From assembly GCA_947494715.1 (NCBI GenBank), contig CANLWG010000008.1, positions 62,001 to 126,000 on the forward strand: a stretch of 64,000 nucleotides of DNA, given 5' to 3'. This DNA comes from an uncultured Flavobacteriaceae bacterium (lineage in GTDB: Bacteria; Bacteroidota; Bacteroidia; Flavobacteriales; Flavobacteriaceae). Below, piece by piece: positions 1 through 8,464 of this stretch; position 1 is the first letter of the stretch, and every line of letters begins with the position of its first letter. Below the pieces are notes generated by a model. The model saw only the letters and a program-made list of their open reading frames with translations, did not search any database and was not told the origin of the DNA. Made by a program: the position numbers and the translations under genes.

Positions 1-636
1 GGCGAGCTGTGTAGGGTAAAATTGCCCTGCATAGTTTCCACCTGCCTTGGCAAAGCCTACACCTCCATTAGCGGCCCTGGAATATGTTTCCTCTATTAAG
101 ACCTTTACCTTTCCCGAGGAAAAGTAGGCGCCGGAAGGGGCCGTGGCAATGATAAACTTATATTCATCCGCCGGTGAGGCATGAAACCCCCGTCCAGAGG
201 CAAAAATGAACGGCCGTACATATAATGAGCTACCTTCTGATTGTGGGATCCAATCCCTGTCCAACTGTAAGAGGGTCTTTAGTCCTTCCATGAAATACTC
301 CTTGGGCAGTTCTGGCATGGCCATCCGCTTTGAGGAAACGTTCAAGCGTTTGTAATTGTCCTCCGGACGAAATAGCCATATGTTATGGTCTTTATCCCTG
401 TATGCCTTCATTCCTTCAAAAACGGATTGTCCGTAATGAAAAATTTTGGCGGAAGGGTCCAAACTTATGGGCTGGTAGGGCATAATCTTTGGAGCTTCCC
501 AATCGCCGTTCCTATAATCGCAGACCAGCATATGGTCAGAGAATACGCTTCCAAAAGGAAGATTGTCAAAATCTACCGATGTAATTCTAGAGGTTTTGGT
601 CTTCTCTATCGCAATTTTCTGGGCTGTACCGATCAT
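1..636 (-). CDS. ilvE: Branched-chain amino acid aminotransferase (3' part outside window)
   Basis: The first 212 codons are present and the gene runs off the left edge. Branched-chain aminotransferases move the amino group between valine, leucine or isoleucine and 2-oxoglutarate with PLP in the cytoplasm. The translation begins MIGTAQKIAIEK and contains FDNLPFGSVFSDHMLVCDY, an FHYGQSVFEGMKAY block near residues 78-91 and LYVRPFIFASGRGFHASP, all typical of the long (type II, eukaryote-like) IlvE form. The catalytic lysine lies beyond the edge. The start is the ATG at 634-636; no in-frame Met lies closer upstream. It is divergent from the DUF4920 gene. Identification is confident; completeness is unknown. 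Confidence 0.93.
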   Translation of the reverse strand, partial: MIGTAQKIAIEKTKTSRITSVDFDNLPFGSVFSDHMLVCDYRNGDWEAPKIMPYQPISLDPSAKIFHYGQSVFEGMKAYRDKDHNIWLFRPEDNYKRLNVSSKRMAMPELPKEYFMEGLKTLLQLDRDWIPQSEGSSLYVRPFIFASGRGFHASPADEYKFIIATAPSGAYFSSGKVKVLIEETYSRAANGGVGFAKAGGNYAGQFYPTQLA

Positions 637-741
637 CTTGATAAAATTTAAACTATAAAATTAGTGATTTCTCTTTATCGGCTCTTCTTTTTTCGTCCAA
701 AATTGATCAGATTTGTAGTAGGAAACCAATTTTTATCAGAA

Positions 742-1245
742 ATGAAAAGATTTAACATTTTAGCTGCCTTTTTGATGTTATATATGACCGGTTATGGGCA
801 AAATACCCAAAAGGGAATCGAAAACAGTAATGGAAATGATAAAGGGCATCTCTTATTCGGAAGCGAGATCGTAGCGACAGGGGCAATTTCAGATAGGGAT
901 ATGTATGCTAAATACCAGGCTATGTCAGTGATGGATTCATCCCAGACCAAATTCAGCGCAACGGTCACCGATGTTTGCCAGGCCAAGGGGTGTTGGATGA
1001 AGCTTAAACTTAAGGATGATAGTGAAACCATGGTCCGTTTTAAGGATTATGGTTTTTTTGTGCCCAAGGATATCGCCGGAAAAGAAGTGGTGGTGAGCGG
1101 AATTGCATTTGTCCAGAAAATGAGTGTGGCCGATCAAAAACATTTTGCAAAGGATGGTGGCAAGTCCGAAGCGGAAATCGAAAAAATCACGGTACCTAAA
1201 ATAACATATGGTTTTGAGGCGGTCGGTGTTTTGCTAAAAGATTGA
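742..1245 (+). CDS. DUF4920 domain exported protein
   Basis: A 167-residue protein with an N-terminal signal peptide (MKRFNILAAFLMLYMTGYGQ, cleavage probably after GYGQ). The mature part has the DUF4920 pattern: FSATVTDVCQAKGCWMKL, then VRFKDYGFFVPKDIAGKEV and a C-terminal TYGFEAVGVLL. DUF4920 proteins resemble small periplasmic OB-fold-like domains, and the two cysteines in VCQAKGC may bind metal or form a disulfide; no function is established. A longer frame opens at 664, but the signal peptide points to the ATG at 742. It lies between ilvE and mnmD, a gene order I recall from other Flavobacteriaceae. Confidence 0.82.
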   Translation: MKRFNILAAFLMLYMTGYGQNTQKGIENSNGNDKGHLLFGSEIVATGAISDRDMYAKYQAMSVMDSSQTKFSATVTDVCQAKGCWMKLKLKDDSETMVRFKDYGFFVPKDIAGKEVVVSGIAFVQKMSVADQKHFAKDGGKSEAEIEKITVPKITYGFEAVGVLLKD

Positions 1246-1338
1246 TTTAAAACGAGCCATAATTAAGGATTTACCGTTTCCAAGACATTCATTCTACCAT
1301 CTGCAAAACAAGGCTTTTTAACTCTTGTACCCAGTGAA

Positions 1339-2001
1339 ATGAAAAGAAAGATCGTTACTACTGCTGATGGTTCAAAGACCATTTATTTAGAGGATTGGGA
1401 CGAGCATTACCATTCCAAACATGGTGCCGTCCAAGAGGCTTACCATGTATTTATAAAAAATGGACTTTCACTTTTTGACAGTGGTTCTATCTCCATTTTG
1501 GAAATGGGCTTTGGTACGGGCCTCAATGCCCTGATTACCCTTATGGAAGTAGAAAGAACAGATTTAAATATCCGATATACCGGAGTAGAGGCCTATCCGA
1601 TTTCCTCGAAAGAATGTGGGCAGTTAAACTATATCGCAGAATTAAAGGCAAAGGAATTCCAGAGCGTTTTTAAAAAAATGCACGAATGTCCATGGGAGGG
1701 TGATTACAGGATTTCGAACAACTTTGTGTTACATAAAAAGCAGATGAACTTTTTGGACATAGATGCCAAAGCTTTGTTTGATCTGGTGTACTTTGATGCT
1801 TTTGGGGCAAGGGTACAACCGGAGCTTTGGACCGAGACCATTTTTGAAAAAATGTTCCAGGCCTTAAAAAAAGATGGGATATTGGTCACTTATGCTGCTA
1901 AAGGTAGCGTACGTAGGGCCATGCAGTCAGTTGGATTCATTGTGGAACGTTTGCCCGGTCCTCCAGGAAAACGTGAAATGCTACGGGCCAGAAAACCTTA
2001 A
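1339..2001 (+). CDS. mnmD: tRNA 5-methylaminomethyl-2-thiouridine methyltransferase, MnmD-like
   Basis: A 220-residue SAM-dependent methyltransferase of the DUF752 family, matching the methyltransferase half of E. coli MnmC. It should carry out the final methylation of the mnm5s2U wobble base (U34) of tRNAs. Motif I reads EMGFGTGLNA (residues 55-64), the catalytic-side motif DLVYFDAFG is at 148-156, and the MnmC/MnmD-specific GPPGKREMLRA ends the protein. There is no fused FAD oxidoreductase half, so this is the stand-alone MnmD type. The start ATG at 1339 precedes MKRKIVTTADGSKT, the usual family N-terminus. Confidence 0.9.
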   Translation: MKRKIVTTADGSKTIYLEDWDEHYHSKHGAVQEAYHVFIKNGLSLFDSGSISILEMGFGTGLNALITLMEVERTDLNIRYTGVEAYPISSKECGQLNYIAELKAKEFQSVFKKMHECPWEGDYRISNNFVLHKKQMNFLDIDAKALFDLVYFDAFGARVQPELWTETIFEKMFQALKKDGILVTYAAKGSVRRAMQSVGFIVERLPGPPGKREMLRARKP

Positions 2002-2117
2002 AGAGCCATATTTAAAAGGGCAAGACCGGTTTGCAACACCTTACCAATTAATGACATAGCTTTAAACAACACTGTTAAACCTTAATTAAATCTGGGTCTT
2101 CTGCCTTATAAATCAAT

Positions 2118-2125
2118 TAGTTTTG
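2118..2125 (+). promoter_or_regulatory. -7 promoter element abutting the start codon
   Basis: TAGTTTTG matches the Bacteroidota -7 consensus TAnnTTTG exactly. Its last G is at 2125 and the epimerase ATG starts at 2130. If the -7 element has its usual position, transcription starts at or within a base of the ATG, so the mRNA would be leaderless. No clear TTG -33 element is visible. Confidence 0.55.
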
Positions 2126-2129
2126 TACC

Positions 2130-3092
2130 ATGAGAATTTTAATTTCAGGGGCAACAGGACTGATTGGTCGCAAAATTGTAGACCTCTGCCGCTCCCAAGG
2201 CATTGCGGTAAACTACTTGACTACAAGTAAGGATAAAATTATCTCCGACGATAATTACAAGGGGTTTCATTGGAACCCAAATTCTGGGGAAATAGATATG
2301 GACTGCTTTAAGGAAGTAGACGCCATCATAAATTTGGCCGGATCCAGTATTTCCAAGAGATGGACATCTAACTATAAAAAGGAAATTATTTCCAGCAGAA
2401 TCAATACGGTAAGGACTTTGTACGATGCTCTGAAGAAAATTGATAATGACCGTATCACTTCCTTCGTTTCGGCGTCCGCTATCGGCATCTATCCCAATTC
2501 CTTGACCAGCTATTATTCAGAGGATGAAAAAGAAGTGGATCAAAGTTTTTTGGGCGAAGTTGTTGCCGCTTGGGAAAAGGAAATAGATACATTTACATCC
2601 TTTGATTTTTCTGTTGCCAAAATCAGAATCGGTTTGGTAATGGCCTCAGATGGCGGTGCCTTGCCCGAGATGGCCAAGCCTATTAAGAATTATGTCGGAA
2701 CTGGATTTGGTTCAGGGGAGCAATGGCAATCATGGATACACATAAGCGATTTGGCCCGGATTTTTCTTTTCGCAGTGGAAAATAGGTTGCAAGGTATATA
2801 CAATGGTGTAGGCCCTAATCCGGTAACGAATAATAAGCTAGTCAAGGAAATTGCCAAAGTCTTGGACAGACCCTTGCTTTTACCGAATATTCCAAAATTT
2901 GTTATGAAAACAATTCTAGGTGAGATGTCCTACATTTTATTTGCAAGCCAGCGTGTGAGCTCTAAAAAGATAGAAGAAGAAGGTTTTATTTTTCACCACA
3001 GCAATATTTGTAAAACCGTAGAGCAGATTTACAATAAAGAGAACAAGAAAGAATCACAGGATGAGCTCTTTCAAAAAGAGTTCCTTTCCTAG
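2130..3092 (+). CDS. TIGR01777 family NAD(P)-binding epimerase (YfcH/SulA-like)
   Basis: A 320-residue extended short-chain dehydrogenase fold protein. The Rossmann motif GATGLIGRKIV occupies residues 7-17, followed by INLAGSSISKRW near 68-79, SASAIGIYP and a C-terminal DUF1731-like segment (VPKFVMKTILGEMS type). The family is named for TIGR01777, with E. coli YfcH as the reference member; no substrate is firmly known. The gene stands alone between mnmD and grpE, with its own promoter element just before the ATG and a terminator after it. Confidence 0.88.
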   Translation: MRILISGATGLIGRKIVDLCRSQGIAVNYLTTSKDKIISDDNYKGFHWNPNSGEIDMDCFKEVDAIINLAGSSISKRWTSNYKKEIISSRINTVRTLYDALKKIDNDRITSFVSASAIGIYPNSLTSYYSEDEKEVDQSFLGEVVAAWEKEIDTFTSFDFSVAKIRIGLVMASDGGALPEMAKPIKNYVGTGFGSGEQWQSWIHISDLARIFLFAVENRLQGIYNGVGPNPVTNNKLVKEIAKVLDRPLLLPNIPKFVMKTILGEMSYILFASQRVSSKKIEEEGFIFHHSNICKTVEQIYNKENKKESQDELFQKEFLS

Positions 3093-3124
3093 TTAGTAAT
3101 AGTATCATTTTATTTTTTTTTGAT

Positions 3125-3147
3125 ATCCGCTTATGGCGGATTTTTTT
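3125..3147 (+). terminator. Rho-independent terminator after the epimerase gene
   Basis: Stem ATCCGC (3125-3130), loop TTATG, stem GCGGAT (3136-3141), then a run of T to 3147. Confidence 0.75.
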
Positions 3148-3165
3148 ATAAAGTTTGATGACATT

Positions 3166-3197
3166 TTGACATTTTTAAAGAAATGGCAGTACTTTTG
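3166..3197 (+). promoter_or_regulatory. grpE-dnaJ promoter
   Basis: TTG at 3166-3168, a 21-nt spacer, then TACTTTTG at 3190-3197, a perfect Bacteroidota -33/-7 pair. Transcription should start near 3201. The open frame upstream to 3183 therefore cannot be translated, which decides the grpE start at 3237. Confidence 0.8.
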
Positions 3198-3236
3198 CCA
3201 CCTGAAAAAAGGATTGATAAAAAGTCTAATAATCAT

Positions 3237-3797
3237 ATGAATAAGAAAGCTAAGGCAGAGGAAATGGAAGAAGTCGTTTCCGAAGAAAATATATCCACAG
3301 AAGAAAATGGTCAAAATCAGGAAGATAATTCCGGGAAGAGTACACTGACGGAGGAAGAGGAACTTCGGGAGGATCTGGCCAAGGAAAAAGATAAATTTCT
3401 ACGCCTATTTGCCGAGTTCGAAAATTACAAAAAGAGGACTTCAAAAGAAAGGATGGACTTGTTCAAAACAGCAGGGCAGGAAGTCATCGTCTCACTTTTA
3501 CCTGTTATCGATGATTTTGACAGGGCCTTGAAGGAACTGGCAAAGTCAGATGATACCGAAATGTTCAAAGGGGTTCAATTGATAAGTACAAAATTACGGG
3601 AAACTCTTAAGTCCAAAGGCTTGGAAGAAGTTGTTGTGAAGCAGGGAGATACATTTGATGCCGAAGTACATGACGCCATTACCCAGATTGCCGCACCCAA
3701 CAAGAAATTAAAGGGCAAAATAATCGATGTAATCGAGAAGGGGTATAAGTTGGGAGATAGGATAATTCGTCATCCCAAAGTGGTGTACGGAAATTAA
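3237..3797 (+). CDS. grpE: Nucleotide exchange factor GrpE
   Basis: A 186-residue GrpE, the exchange factor that releases ADP from DnaK. The first 60 or so residues are acidic and glutamate-rich, as in most GrpEs. They are followed by the long coiled-coil helix (KDKFLRLFAEFENYKKRTSKER), LLPVIDDFDRAL, and the C-terminal beta domain with KGYKLGDRIIRHPKVVYGN. The start MNKKAKAEEMEE is set by the promoter directly upstream. dnaJ follows after 9 nt, so the two form an operon; dnaK is not in the window. Confidence 0.96.
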   Translation: MNKKAKAEEMEEVVSEENISTEENGQNQEDNSGKSTLTEEEELREDLAKEKDKFLRLFAEFENYKKRTSKERMDLFKTAGQEVIVSLLPVIDDFDRALKELAKSDDTEMFKGVQLISTKLRETLKSKGLEEVVVKQGDTFDAEVHDAITQIAAPNKKLKGKIIDVIEKGYKLGDRIIRHPKVVYGN

Positions 3798-3806
3798 AAA
3801 CGAAGT

Positions 3807-4928
3807 ATGAAGGAAGACTATTATGATATATTGGGGGTAAATAAAAATGCCACTGCGGCCGAAATTAAAAAGGCGTATCGTAAAAAGGCATTGGAATACC
3901 ATCCTGATAAAAACCCTGGGGATTCAAAGGCCGAGGAAATGTTTAAAAAGTCGGCAGAGGCTTATGAAGTCCTTAGCAATCCGGATAAAAAAGCACGATA
4001 TGACCAATTTGGACATGCGGCCTTTGAAGGTGGAGGTGGCTTTGGCGGCGGCGGAATGAACATGGAAGATATCTTCAGTCAATTTGGGGATATTTTTGGT
4101 AGTGCTTTTGGCGGCGGTAGTTTTGGTGGTTTTGGCGGTTTTGGCGGCGGAGGCCAACGTCGGGTGAAAGGCAGTAATTTAAGAATACGGGTAAAGCTTA
4201 ACTTGGAAGAAGTCGCTCATGGAGTCGAAAAAAAGGTAAAAGTTCGAAGAAAAGTCCAGGCCAAGGGTGTTACCTATAAAACATGTGGTACCTGCAATGG
4301 TAGGGGACAAGTGGCCAAGATAACCGATACCATATTGGGACGTATGCAAACTGCCACTACATGTACCACCTGTGGCGGTAGTGGTCAAATCTTGGATAAG
4401 AGACCCAGCGATGCCGACTCACAAGGATTAAAGGTAACTGAAGAAACAGTATCGATCAAGATTCCAGCCGGAGTAGAGGAAGGTATGCAGTTAAAGGTTG
4501 CTGGAAAAGGGAACGAAGCTCCTGGAAATGGGGTTCCAGGCGATTTATTGGTGGCCATAGAGACCGAAGACCATAGTACTTTGAAACGGGAGGGTGATAA
4601 TCTTCATTATGATCTGTACATTAGTATTTCCGAGGCCGTTTTAGGAACTTCCAAAGAAATTGATGCCGTAGGCGGAAAAGTAAGAATAAAGCTAGAACCT
4701 GGAATTCAATCGGGCAAGATATTGCGTTTGCGCGGCAAAGGGATTTCCAGCATCAACGGATATGGAAGTGGTGACCTTTTGGTCCACGTTAATGTTTGGA
4801 CGCCAAAGGAGCTTACCAAGGAACAAAGGGAGTTTTTTGAACGTATGCAGGGGAATGACAATTTTGAGCCAAAACCCGAAAAATCGGATAAATCTTTTTT
4901 CGAGAAAGTTAAAGATATGTTCTCTTAA
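3807..4928 (+). CDS. dnaJ: Chaperone DnaJ, reduced zinc-finger form
   Basis: A 373-residue DnaJ co-chaperone of DnaK. The J domain is residues 1-70 with HPD at 32-34; a Gly/Phe-rich linker spans 74-117; the C-terminal substrate-binding domains cover about 208-345. The zinc region has only two CxxCxGxG motifs (CGTCNGRG at 160-167 and CTTCGGSG at 186-193) instead of the four of E. coli DnaJ, so it can form one zinc centre rather than two. The spacing between the motifs and the smooth downstream reading frame argue against a sequencing deletion. I recall the same short form in other Flavobacteriaceae. Confidence 0.95.
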   Translation: MKEDYYDILGVNKNATAAEIKKAYRKKALEYHPDKNPGDSKAEEMFKKSAEAYEVLSNPDKKARYDQFGHAAFEGGGGFGGGGMNMEDIFSQFGDIFGSAFGGGSFGGFGGFGGGGQRRVKGSNLRIRVKLNLEEVAHGVEKKVKVRRKVQAKGVTYKTCGTCNGRGQVAKITDTILGRMQTATTCTTCGGSGQILDKRPSDADSQGLKVTEETVSIKIPAGVEEGMQLKVAGKGNEAPGNGVPGDLLVAIETEDHSTLKREGDNLHYDLYISISEAVLGTSKEIDAVGGKVRIKLEPGIQSGKILRLRGKGISSINGYGSGDLLVHVNVWTPKELTKEQREFFERMQGNDNFEPKPEKSDKSFFEKVKDMFS

Positions 4929-5019
4929 CCAAATAATATTTGGGTTTTAAATAAAAAACGTATATTTGATTTGATATTGGGAAACCAATATTAATTTTCT
5001 TTTTCATAGCAATTTTTTT

Positions 5020-5058
5020 CCCATCCTTAATTTCTTTAAGGGTGGGTTTTGTTTTTTT
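5020..5058 (+). terminator. Terminator of grpE-dnaJ
   Basis: Eleven-pair stem CCCATCCTTAA (5020-5030) / TTAAGGGTGGG (5036-5046) with one G-U pair, a 5-nt loop, then TTTTGTTTTTTT. Confidence 0.8.
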
Positions 5059-5269
5059 GGTTAGGTTATATTCCGGATGAGCTGACTCTGTTTTTGGGAG
5101 CGCTTTAATGGGCACGCAAAAACTAGCCTTAACATTGGGTATAACGGACATACTACGGGGAGTAATGGGTATCACGAACAAAGGCTATTTGCTTCCATAT
5201 TGAGTAGAAAATACTGAAAAACCGGAACACCTTTTAAAGCAATTCTATATCTTTGGCAAAATTGCTTGC
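5059..5269. other. Non-coding stretch between dnaJ and the ABC exporter
   Basis: About 340 bases separate dnaJ from the next gene; the first part holds the dnaJ terminator. No convincing gene was found. A good -7 element, TATCTTTG at 5248-5255, lies 14 nt before the ABC ATPase start and is its likely promoter, although no TTG is well placed upstream. Short open frames on both strands here have no protein-like features. Confidence 0.5.
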
Positions 5270-6205
5270 ATGAATAACATTTTGGTTACTAAGGAGGTTA
5301 CCAAACGATTTGGAGAGCATACGGCACTAAACAAAGTATCCCTAGAAATTCCCGAAAATAGCATTTATGGACTGTTAGGTCCTAACGGAGCGGGAAAAAC
5401 TACCCTAATACGAATCATAAACCAGATAACCTTTCCGGATAGGGGTACACTGTTTTTTGATGGTGAACCATTGAATTCCCACCATATCGCACAAATAGGA
5501 TATTTGCCGGAAGAAAGAGGCCTCTACAAAAGTATGAAGGTCGGTGAGCAGGCCCTATATTTGGCACAACTAAAGGGCCTAAGTAAATCAGAAGCCAAAA
5601 AACGTTTAAAGTTCTGGTTTGAGCGATTGGAAATAGAAGGATGGTGGCATAAAAAGGTGCAGGAACTTTCTAAAGGAATGGCTCAAAAAATACAGTTCAT
5701 CGTAACTGTTCTCCATAGGCCTAAACTTTTGATTTTTGACGAACCTTTTAGCGGTTTTGACCCTATCAACGCTAATATTATCAAGGAAGAAATATTGAAA
5801 CTTAAGGAAAATGGTACCTCCATAATCTTTTCAACCCACAGAATGGAGTCCGTTGAGGAGTTGTGTGAATATATCGCTCTATTGCATAATTCCGAAAAAG
5901 TATTGGATGGAAAATTATCGGACATAAAAAAGGAATACAAGAACAATATATTTGATGTTTGCCTGGATGTCGAAGATGGCGATTCCCTTTTGAAGGAGTT
6001 GGAAGGGAAATTTAAATTACGCTCATCAACGTATCGTCCAGAAGAAGGTCAGTTGGAATTTACAGTAGAACTACCTTTTGCCGATTCTAAGGAAATGTTG
6101 GTCCATCTCTCCAATAGGGCCAATATTGTTCGCTTTATAGAAACCATACCTTCCGCGAATGACATTTTTATAGAAACTGTACAAAGTAAAGAGGTTCATG
6201 AATAA
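5270..6205 (+). CDS. ABC exporter ATP-binding protein, NatA type
   Basis: A 311-residue cytoplasmic ATPase subunit. Walker A GPNGAGKT is at residues 37-44, the signature LSKGMAQK at 133-140 and Walker B LLIFDEP at 153-159, followed by a D-loop-like GFDP and the switch histidine in STHRM. The last 80 or so residues match the DUF4162 domain found at the C-terminus of NatA-like ATPases. The gene overlaps the permease gene by 8 nt, indicating translational coupling. NatAB exports sodium in Bacillus, but the substrate here cannot be read from sequence. Confidence 0.92.
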   Translation: MNNILVTKEVTKRFGEHTALNKVSLEIPENSIYGLLGPNGAGKTTLIRIINQITFPDRGTLFFDGEPLNSHHIAQIGYLPEERGLYKSMKVGEQALYLAQLKGLSKSEAKKRLKFWFERLEIEGWWHKKVQELSKGMAQKIQFIVTVLHRPKLLIFDEPFSGFDPINANIIKEEILKLKENGTSIIFSTHRMESVEELCEYIALLHNSEKVLDGKLSDIKKEYKNNIFDVCLDVEDGDSLLKELEGKFKLRSSTYRPEEGQLEFTVELPFADSKEMLVHLSNRANIVRFIETIPSANDIFIETVQSKEVHE

Positions 6206-7526
6206 ACTACCTTTGATCATAAAAAGGGAATATTTGGCCAAAGTACGGAACAAGTCTTTTGTAATAATGACTTTTTTGAGCCCGATTTTAATGGTAGGTA
6301 TGGTAGTTTTAATTGCCTATCTAACCAAAATAAATGATAATGAAAAAAGAATAATCGGCGTATTAAATGAAAGTGGCTTCTTTTCCAACGAGTTTTTAAC
6401 CACAGAGACTACATCCTACGTTAATTTTAAGGATATAGCCTTGCAGTCCGCGAAGGATTCTACATTACAAATGGGGTATTATGGGTTGCTTTATATACCC
6501 AGGGCGGCCAGTCTTGAACAGGTGGCCGAAAATGCCTTTTTTTATAGCAAGGAGGCTCCCAGTACCACTGTTCTGGATAGACTGGAGAATATTTTTCAAA
6601 ACCGTCTTTTCCAGCAAAGGCTTCAAAATTTAGGAGTTTCGGCCAAGGAGTTTGCAAAAGTGGATAATCGTTTTGAAATCAAAACGGCTACCTTTTCGGG
6701 TCAACTGAACCTTAAGGGCATTAATGAGGTCAAAGCTTTTATTGGTGGTGGATTTGGCTATCTCATAATGATGTTCATAATCATTTATGGAGGTTTTGTC
6801 ATGCGGAGTGTAATTGAGGAAAAAACCAGTAGGATTATTGAAGTTATCATTTCTTCCGTTAAACCCTTTCAATTGATGATGGGGAAGATAATAGGTACCT
6901 CCCTCGCAGGCGTTACACAATTTGCCATTTGGATTCTATCCGCTTCTTTGCTTCTATTCTTGGTATTTGCATTTTTTGGAGTAGACCTGTCCGTATTAAA
7001 CAATAGTGCACATTTAACTCCGGGAATGGCACAATCCATGTCCCCAATGGACGAGGACATACAGTTGTACGCCATGGAATTTATTAAAATACCATGGTTT
7101 ATGCTTATTGCATTTTTTGTCCTGTACTTCATATTGGGATATTTGATCTACAGCTCCATTTATGCCGCCATAGGGGCGGCCGTAGATAACGAAACGGATA
7201 CCCAACAATTTATCTTTCCTATTATTTTGCCTTTGATGCTTGCTATTTATGTAGGGTTCTTTTCGGTATTCAGTAATCCTCATGGTCCCATAGCCGTTGG
7301 CTTTTCACTGTTCCCCCTTACATCCCCGATCGTTATGCTTATGAGGCTACCCGGTGGCATAGGGGAAGGAGGTGTGCCCGTTTGGCAGCTTATCGCCTCC
7401 GTTATATTGTTGGTCGGGACATTTATAGGAATTGTCTGGTTGGCGGCAAAGATTTATAGGGTAGGGATTTTAATGTATGGCAAAAAGCCCAGCTATAAGG
7501 AATTGTACAAGTGGCTAAAATATTGA
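6198..7526 (+). CDS. ABC-2 permease, NatB type
   Basis: A 442-residue membrane subunit. One transmembrane helix lies near residues 22-43, then a large extracytoplasmic domain to about 180, then a block of five or so helices (IGGGFGYLIMMFIIIYGGFV onward), with the ABC-2 cytoplasmic motif RSVIEEKTSRIIEVIISSVKP. This is the NatB/YhaP layout. It overlaps the ATPase gene upstream, and the MscS gene begins directly after it. Confidence 0.9.
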   Translation: MNKLPLIIKREYLAKVRNKSFVIMTFLSPILMVGMVVLIAYLTKINDNEKRIIGVLNESGFFSNEFLTTETTSYVNFKDIALQSAKDSTLQMGYYGLLYIPRAASLEQVAENAFFYSKEAPSTTVLDRLENIFQNRLFQQRLQNLGVSAKEFAKVDNRFEIKTATFSGQLNLKGINEVKAFIGGGFGYLIMMFIIIYGGFVMRSVIEEKTSRIIEVIISSVKPFQLMMGKIIGTSLAGVTQFAIWILSASLLLFLVFAFFGVDLSVLNNSAHLTPGMAQSMSPMDEDIQLYAMEFIKIPWFMLIAFFVLYFILGYLIYSSIYAAIGAAVDNETDTQQFIFPIILPLMLAIYVGFFSVFSNPHGPIAVGFSLFPLTSPIVMLMRLPGGIGEGGVPVWQLIASVILLVGTFIGIVWLAAKIYRVGILMYGKKPSYKELYKWLKY

Positions 7527-7528
7527 CC

Positions 7529-8464
7529 ATGGTTCAGGAAGAGGCGAGCAAAGTAGAGGAGATTATCAAAGAGGATATTTGGGGTAACCTAAAGGAATTT
7601 TTAGATCTTGGGCTTCACATAGGTCAAGGCGATAAACGTATAGATATCACTATCGGAATCCTACTGCTACTCACCGTTGCTTTTGTGGTGACCAGTTTTC
7701 TTCTCAAATGGTTACGCCAACTGTTTACCCGAAAAATGGATACCGATGACAAGCTCAAATTCATCAGTATTTTCAAATTTATCAAGTATGTGGTCTATGT
7801 TGCCGTAATCTTGATAACAATGAGTGCTGCTGGTATAAATATTACTATACTTATTACGGCGTCGGCGGCATTGTTTGTAGGCCTGGGGCTGGCTTTACAG
7901 GAGCTTTTTCAAGATGTCATTGCAGGAATCTTCATTATTTTGGACAAATCCATACATGTAGGAGATATTGTTGAGGTAGATGGAAAAGTGGGCAAGGTAT
8001 TTGAAATAAAATTGAGAACCACTAGGGCCATCACCCGTGATGATAAGGTAATTATTATTCCTAATCATAAGTTTATAAGTGATATTATTCATAATTATAC
8101 CCAAAACCATAATACAACACGTGAAAAGGTAAGTGTAGGTGTGGCTTACGGAAGTGATGTTAATTTGGTGACACGGATATTGGCCGAGGTAGCCCTAACA
8201 CAAAGAGGGGTGCTCAAAGACCCAAAACCATTTGTGCTATTTGAGGATTTTGGAGATTCCGCACTATTGTTTTCCATTAATTTTTTTACGAATGACAGTT
8301 TTGGGGATCCTAAGATAAAAAGTGAAATGAGATATAAAATAGATGCGGGGTTTAGGGAAAACAATATCACGATCCCATTTCCACAAAGAGATGTCCATAT
8401 ATTCCAAGATCGGCCCATTCAACACCATCAAGTGGAAAAATCCAAAGGAAAGAATGGGGATTAA
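7529..8464 (+). CDS. MscS family mechanosensitive ion channel
   Basis: A 311-residue small-conductance mechanosensitive channel. Three transmembrane helices fall near residues 41-60, 85-100 and 104-126. The pore-lining helix includes ASAALFVGLGLALQELFQDVIAG, followed by the conserved beta domain (VGDIVEVDGKVGKVFEIKLRTT, IPNHKF) and the alpha/beta C-terminal domain. A GTG at 7511 in the same frame is possible, but the ATG at 7529 directly after the permease stop is preferred. Such channels vent solutes on hypo-osmotic shock. It sits in the NatAB operon, suggesting a shared ion- or osmotic-stress role (inference). Confidence 0.9.
   Translation: MVQEEASKVEEIIKEDIWGNLKEFLDLGLHIGQGDKRIDITIGILLLLTVAFVVTSFLLKWLRQLFTRKMDTDDKLKFISIFKFIKYVVYVAVILITMSAAGINITILITASAALFVGLGLALQELFQDVIAGIFIILDKSIHVGDIVEVDGKVGKVFEIKLRTTRAITRDDKVIIIPNHKFISDIIHNYTQNHNTTREKVSVGVAYGSDVNLVTRILAEVALTQRGVLKDPKPFVLFEDFGDSALLFSINFFTNDSFGDPKIKSEMRYKIDAGFRENNITIPFPQRDVHIFQDRPIQHHQVEKSKGKNGD

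Noticed and set aside
4909-5181. Minus-strand 90-codon frame after dnaJ
   Set aside because: It runs through the dnaJ terminator, has no domain or signal features and a composition set by the AT-rich hairpin.
5108-5203. Plus-strand 31-codon frame with a mildly hydrophobic peptide
   Set aside because: No promoter directly before it and no paralogue or motif; two short near-repeats in it (GGGTATAACG / GGGTATCACG) look accidental.
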